From: Nitrososphaeraceae archaeon
GTDB taxonomy: Archaea; Thermoproteota; Nitrososphaeria; Nitrososphaerales; Nitrososphaeraceae
Reading direction: 5' to 3'
Assembly: GCA_025937665.1 (NCBI GenBank)
Contig: JAICQW010000072.1
Coordinates: forward strand, 1 to 8,626
Length of the DNA stretch: 8,626 nucleotides
This document shows positions 5,937 to 8,626 of the stretch, one piece after another. The first letter of the stretch is position 1. Each line of letters opens with the position of its first letter. The translations under genes and the position numbers were made by a program. The notes under the pieces were generated by a model. That model was not told the origin of the DNA, did not search any database, and saw only the letters and a program-made list of their open reading frames with translations.

Positions 5937-7007
5937 ATGAACGACGCACATTCGTTTACTGGAAAAAAAATAGAACCTCCACTCATTTCAAAGAATATGA
6001 CAATATCACAGTTAGTTGATTTTTTCGGATCAACAGGTTACAATGCAAGACGACTTTTCGAAGCAGCAAAAATAATGAAACAAATGATTGATAGGGGAAG
6101 TAGCATCTGCTTAACCCTCGCAGGAGCGATGACTCCAATAGGAATGGGCAATACAATCAAGACACTTATTGAAAATGGATTTATAGATTGGATAGTTACA
6201 ACTGGGGCCAACGTTTATCATGACTTACATTTTGCTTATGATTTACCCGTAAGGCAGGGTCATTTTCAGGTTGATGATGATGTACTTTTTTCGAAGCAAA
6301 TCGTACGAATTTATGATGTGTATATAAAAGAAATAGGCACTTTACAGGCACAAGACATTATTGTTCAAAGAGAAATAAAAAAAATAGGAAAGAGCCATTC
6401 TGAATCGTATTCTACAGCAGATATGTCACATAGTCTTGGTAAAGCAACTTACGAAAATTCAACAAACCCAGAAAAATCATTTCTCGCCGCGGCATACAAG
6501 AATGATGTACCAGTCTTCATTCCTGCAATAAGTGATTCTTCTATAGGGCTTAATATGTTACCCTTACTATTTGAAGACGTTACCAGATTTCCAAATGTTA
6601 TGATGGATATAGCTGAATCAACCGCTATACTCTGGAAGAGTAAAGTTTCTGGTGGTATAGAATTAGGCGGAGGAGTTCCAAAAAATTTCTTCCAACAGAC
6701 AGGACCTGCACTATATCAAATCTTGAAGTTAAAGGAGGGGGGACATGATTATGTAATACAAATCACTGATGCGCGACCTGATACAGGTGGTTTATCTGGG
6801 GCAACTATACAGGAAGGAAAAAGCTGGGGCAAGATAAAAACCTCTCATAGAAACAATGTAATAGTTTATGGAGATTCTTCAATTTGCTTTCCAATAATAG
6901 GAGCATATGTCTTATCGGAATGCAAAAAACGGCCGACAAAGAGGTTATATTCAAAGAAAAACGCCTGGGTCGAAGAGATGAAAAAAGAATACCTGAAAAA
7001 TAAATGA
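5937..7007 (+). CDS. Deoxyhypusine synthase family protein (DHS-like branch)
   Basis: A 356-residue NAD-dependent enzyme of the deoxyhypusine synthase (DHS) family. DHS moves the aminobutyl group of spermidine to a lysine of aIF5A; relatives make homospermidine or act on other polyamines. Family marks are LAGAMTPIGMG (61-71), VTTGANVYHD (87-96, NAD-site region), IPAISDSSIG (195-204), GGGVPKNF (244-251) and SGATIQEGKSWGKI (287-300) with the catalytic lysine Lys299, the counterpart of human Lys329. Glu293 and Trp297 also match active-site residues. However, the human GGGVVKHH histidine is Asn250 here, the aspartates before the SGA motif are changed (Leu286, Thr283), and the segment between these motifs is about 8 residues longer. 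This matches what I recall of the 'DHS-like' sequences found also in bacteria. The exact substrate is therefore uncertain. Length is normal; the gene has its own promoter and an oligo-T terminator. Confidence 0.9.
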   Translation: MNDAHSFTGKKIEPPLISKNMTISQLVDFFGSTGYNARRLFEAAKIMKQMIDRGSSICLTLAGAMTPIGMGNTIKTLIENGFIDWIVTTGANVYHDLHFAYDLPVRQGHFQVDDDVLFSKQIVRIYDVYIKEIGTLQAQDIIVQREIKKIGKSHSESYSTADMSHSLGKATYENSTNPEKSFLAAAYKNDVPVFIPAISDSSIGLNMLPLLFEDVTRFPNVMMDIAESTAILWKSKVSGGIELGGGVPKNFFQQTGPALYQILKLKEGGHDYVIQITDARPDTGGLSGATIQEGKSWGKIKTSHRNNVIVYGDSSICFPIIGAYVLSECKKRPTKRLYSKKNAWVEEMKKEYLKNK

Positions 7008-7053
7008 ATTTCAAGTTATAAACCCAAAATCATTCAACATAGAAAGGTTGGCA

Positions 7054-7059
7054 TTTTTT
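7054..7059 (+). terminator. T6 terminator of the DHS-like gene
   Basis: TTTTTT lies about 47-52 nt after the stop codon and is the longest T-run in this spacer. It fits the oligo-T signal of archaeal RNA polymerase; no G/C-rich hairpin precedes it. Confidence 0.4.
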
Positions 7060-7265
7060 AATCAGTTTGGTGTTCCGATAACACCTCAATCACTGAGTAT
7101 TGTCAGCCTTCACCGTTATGCCTATGTTGAAAACCATTACGGCGTCGTATATACCACATTCGTGATATTTAACTATATTCGAAGCAAACTATGTTGACTA
7201 TATTGCTAAAACACTCATGTCGCTTTCTGCAGATTGTATATCGACAATGTAATGCATTATCAGTA

Positions 7266-7276
7266 AAATATTAAAG
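7266..7276 (+). promoter_or_regulatory. TATA-like box of the M3 peptidase gene
   Basis: AAATATTAAAG is centred about 37 nt before the ATG at 7308, further than for the other genes here, predicting a short leader of roughly 10-15 nt. The palindrome TAATGCATTA (7250-7259) ends 6 bp upstream and could be an operator. Confidence 0.35.
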
Positions 7277-7307
7277 ACCAGTTACAAATTAATGATGAAA
7301 AGAAATA

Positions 7308-8626
7308 ATGTTAAATTATTCAAATATTAAATTAGGAAAATGGGATCTCTACGATTTAGTAGATGATAGGTCAACAAGTAGACTTGCAAATTTGGTTAAT
7401 GATATCAAAAAAGAAGTGAGCGAATTTGAAGCTAGTCGAAAAATTCTAAAATCAAATCTTGACGCCTCAAGTTTTGAAGGATTGGTTCATAAGCTTGAGA
7501 ATATTACGGAAGCTATTAGCACAGTGAATAGTTTTGCCCAGCTAAAATACGCCGCTGATACTTCATCTAACGAGGCCGCGGCTCTAGTTCTTGAAACTGA
7601 AAAATTGAGTTCTCAAATTAGTAACCAAGTACTATTTTTTGATTTATGGTTCAAGAAAACACTAGACAATAATAATGCTCATAGACTAATTGACAGTCTA
7701 CCGTCAGTATATAGGGAATATTTACAACACAAAAGATTGGTTGCAAAATATTCACTTAATGAGTCAGAAGAAAAAATTATTAACACACTGGAGGTGACCG
7801 GTCCAGGCGCCCTAGAAAAAATATATGATAGAATGACAAACAATTTTGAATTTACTGTTGTAAAAAAGTATGGAAAAACCAAGAGAATTAGAATATTCAA
7901 GAATAAAGAAAAACTGCTTTCGTTGGTACGGAGCTCAAAAGCATACGAAAGGGAATCTGCATACAAGGCGCTATTCAATACTTATGAAAAAAATAGTGGG
8001 GTTCTCGGAGAAATTTACCAAAATCTGGTTACGCAATGGAAAGACGAGAATATCTCTATTAGAGGATTTAAATCCCCTATTTCAGTTAGAAATATTTATA
8101 ATAACATAGATGATACTACTGTAGAGACTCTTCTATCAGTCTGTAAAGAAAATGCTCACTTGTTTCATGATTATTTTATTGAAAAAGCAAGATTGATTGG
8201 CATGAGGAAATTAAGACGCTATGATCTTTATGCTCCTATTTCTAGTAAGAACATTCCTAGAATTACATTTAAGAATGCTACAAGATTGGTATTGGATACT
8301 TTTCATAAATTTGAACCAAGATTTGGGCAGTACACAGAGCGCCTGTTTAAAGAAAATCATATCGACTCTGAAATAAGGAATGGTAAAACCGGGGGGGCGT
8401 TTTGTTATACTGTTTCTCCGAAAAGGACTCCTTATGTGCTTTTAAATTTTGACGGAATGATGAGGGACGTTTCGACAATGGCTCATGAATTTGGCCATGC
8501 AATACATAGCATGTTCGCATCCGATAAACCAATTTTGGTATCTCACGCTCCTCTTCCATTGGCAGAAACTGCATCAGTTTTTGGAGAGATGCTTCTCAAT
8601 GAAGAAATTTACACGAAGCTTAATAG
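7308..8626 (+). CDS. M3-family oligoendopeptidase (PepF type), 3' end beyond the window
   Basis: The first 439 codons of a zinc metallopeptidase of family M3, subgroup oligoendopeptidase F, read on without a stop to the window edge; full members have roughly 560-610 residues. These cytosolic enzymes cut short peptides released by proteasomes and other proteases. The zinc site is HEFGH at residues 393-397 (His393 and His397 bind zinc, Glu394 is the base), and Glu420 in LAETASVFGE is the expected third ligand. The preceding GGAFCYTVSPKRTPYVLLNF segment (363-382) is the characteristic PepF run before the zinc motif. The helical N-terminal region (about 1-200) is typical and begins KLGKWDLYDLV, common near PepF starts. 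The ATG at 7308 is well bounded: an in-frame TGA lies at 7296-7298. A run of seven G (8391-8397) is intact in frame. No signal peptide is seen. Confidence 0.92.
   Translation, partial: MLNYSNIKLGKWDLYDLVDDRSTSRLANLVNDIKKEVSEFEASRKILKSNLDASSFEGLVHKLENITEAISTVNSFAQLKYAADTSSNEAAALVLETEKLSSQISNQVLFFDLWFKKTLDNNNAHRLIDSLPSVYREYLQHKRLVAKYSLNESEEKIINTLEVTGPGALEKIYDRMTNNFEFTVVKKYGKTKRIRIFKNKEKLLSLVRSSKAYERESAYKALFNTYEKNSGVLGEIYQNLVTQWKDENISIRGFKSPISVRNIYNNIDDTTVETLLSVCKENAHLFHDYFIEKARLIGMRKLRRYDLYAPISSKNIPRITFKNATRLVLDTFHKFEPRFGQYTERLFKENHIDSEIRNGKTGGAFCYTVSPKRTPYVLLNFDGMMRDVSTMAHEFGHAIHSMFASDKPILVSHAPLPLAETASVFGEMLLNEEIYTKLN

Larger units (their letters stand above)
7008..7307. other. 300-bp spacer with several small inverted repeats, no gene seen
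   Basis: No convincing open frame or tRNA-like fold is present. The part from 7069 to 7142 is richer in G+C and in short stems: GGTGTT/AACACC (7069-7074 with 7080-7085, 5-nt loop), CTGA/TCAG (7093-7096 with 7103-7106), and CCGTTATG/CATTACGG (7113-7120 with 7135-7142, one mismatch). TTCAACATAG (7033-7042) is the exact inverse of CTATGTTGAA (7122-7131), and CTATGTTGA recurs at 7189-7197. A 10-bp palindrome, TAATGCATTA, sits at 7250-7259. The region could hold a small RNA plus the peptidase promoter, but this is not proven. Confidence 0.4.

Noticed and set aside
7118..7165. Short plus-strand frame of 15 codons in the spacer before the peptidase gene
   Set aside because: Too short, no promoter at the right distance, and it overlaps the predicted stem regions.
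7008..7307. tRNA, CRISPR array or mobile-element remnant in the long spacer
   Set aside because: No cloverleaf with a T-arm motif, no regularly spaced repeats with spacers, and no terminal inverted repeats with a transposase fragment were seen.
8391..8397. Run of seven G as a possible frameshift in the peptidase gene
   Set aside because: The frame continues correctly from the segment before the run into the GAFC and HEFGH motifs, so no shift is present.
7679..8574. Short open frames on both strands inside the M3 peptidase gene
   Set aside because: They are out of frame with or antisense to a continuous reading frame that carries the full PepF zinc motif.

Overview
The window looks like chromosomal housekeeping DNA from an ammonia-oxidising archaeon of the Nitrososphaeria (Thaumarchaeota). 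The clues are a thermosome subunit with a Gly-Gly-Met tail, the exosome subunit Csl4, an archaeal MptE-type pterin pyrophosphokinase, a deoxyhypusine synthase family protein, and TATA-like boxes about 24-31 nt ahead of start codons with no Shine-Dalgarno motif, as expected for largely leaderless transcripts. The DNA is AT-rich with moderately large intergenic gaps, which would fit a Nitrosocosmicus-like or related soil lineage. The genus is a guess.

Layout: 1-363 is the 3' end of a thermosome gene (+). 476-1513 is a PfkB-family kinase (+). It converges, with only 4 bp between stop codons, on a minus-strand block that reads right to left: mptE (4552-3830), an unrecognised coiled-coil protein (3732-3058) and guaA (3050-1518). 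The last two are only 7 bp apart and surely form one transcription unit. A 229-bp divergent spacer (4553-4781) separates this block from a plus-strand series: a FUN14-family membrane protein (4782-5153), csl4 (5241-5873), a deoxyhypusine synthase-like gene (5937-7007), a 300-bp spacer with several small inverted repeats (7008-7307), and an M3-family oligoendopeptidase (7308 to the window end, truncated by the edge).

How the genes fit together: most serve information processing and protein or nucleotide homeostasis (protein folding, RNA decay, translation-factor or polyamine modification, peptide turnover, GMP synthesis). GuaA makes GMP, hence GTP, the usual precursor of pterins, and MptE acts later in pterin synthesis, so the minus block may have a GTP/pterin theme. 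That link is inference. Each plus-strand gene appears to have its own TATA-like promoter, so they look like neighbours rather than one operon.

I found no mobile element, CRISPR array, tRNA/rRNA gene or clear sign of an undescribed multi-gene system. The points most worth a second look are the deoxyhypusine synthase-like protein, in which several expected substrate-binding residues are replaced, the unknown protein co-transcribed with guaA, the palindromic motifs in the mptE/FUN14 spacer, and the structured spacer before the peptidase gene.
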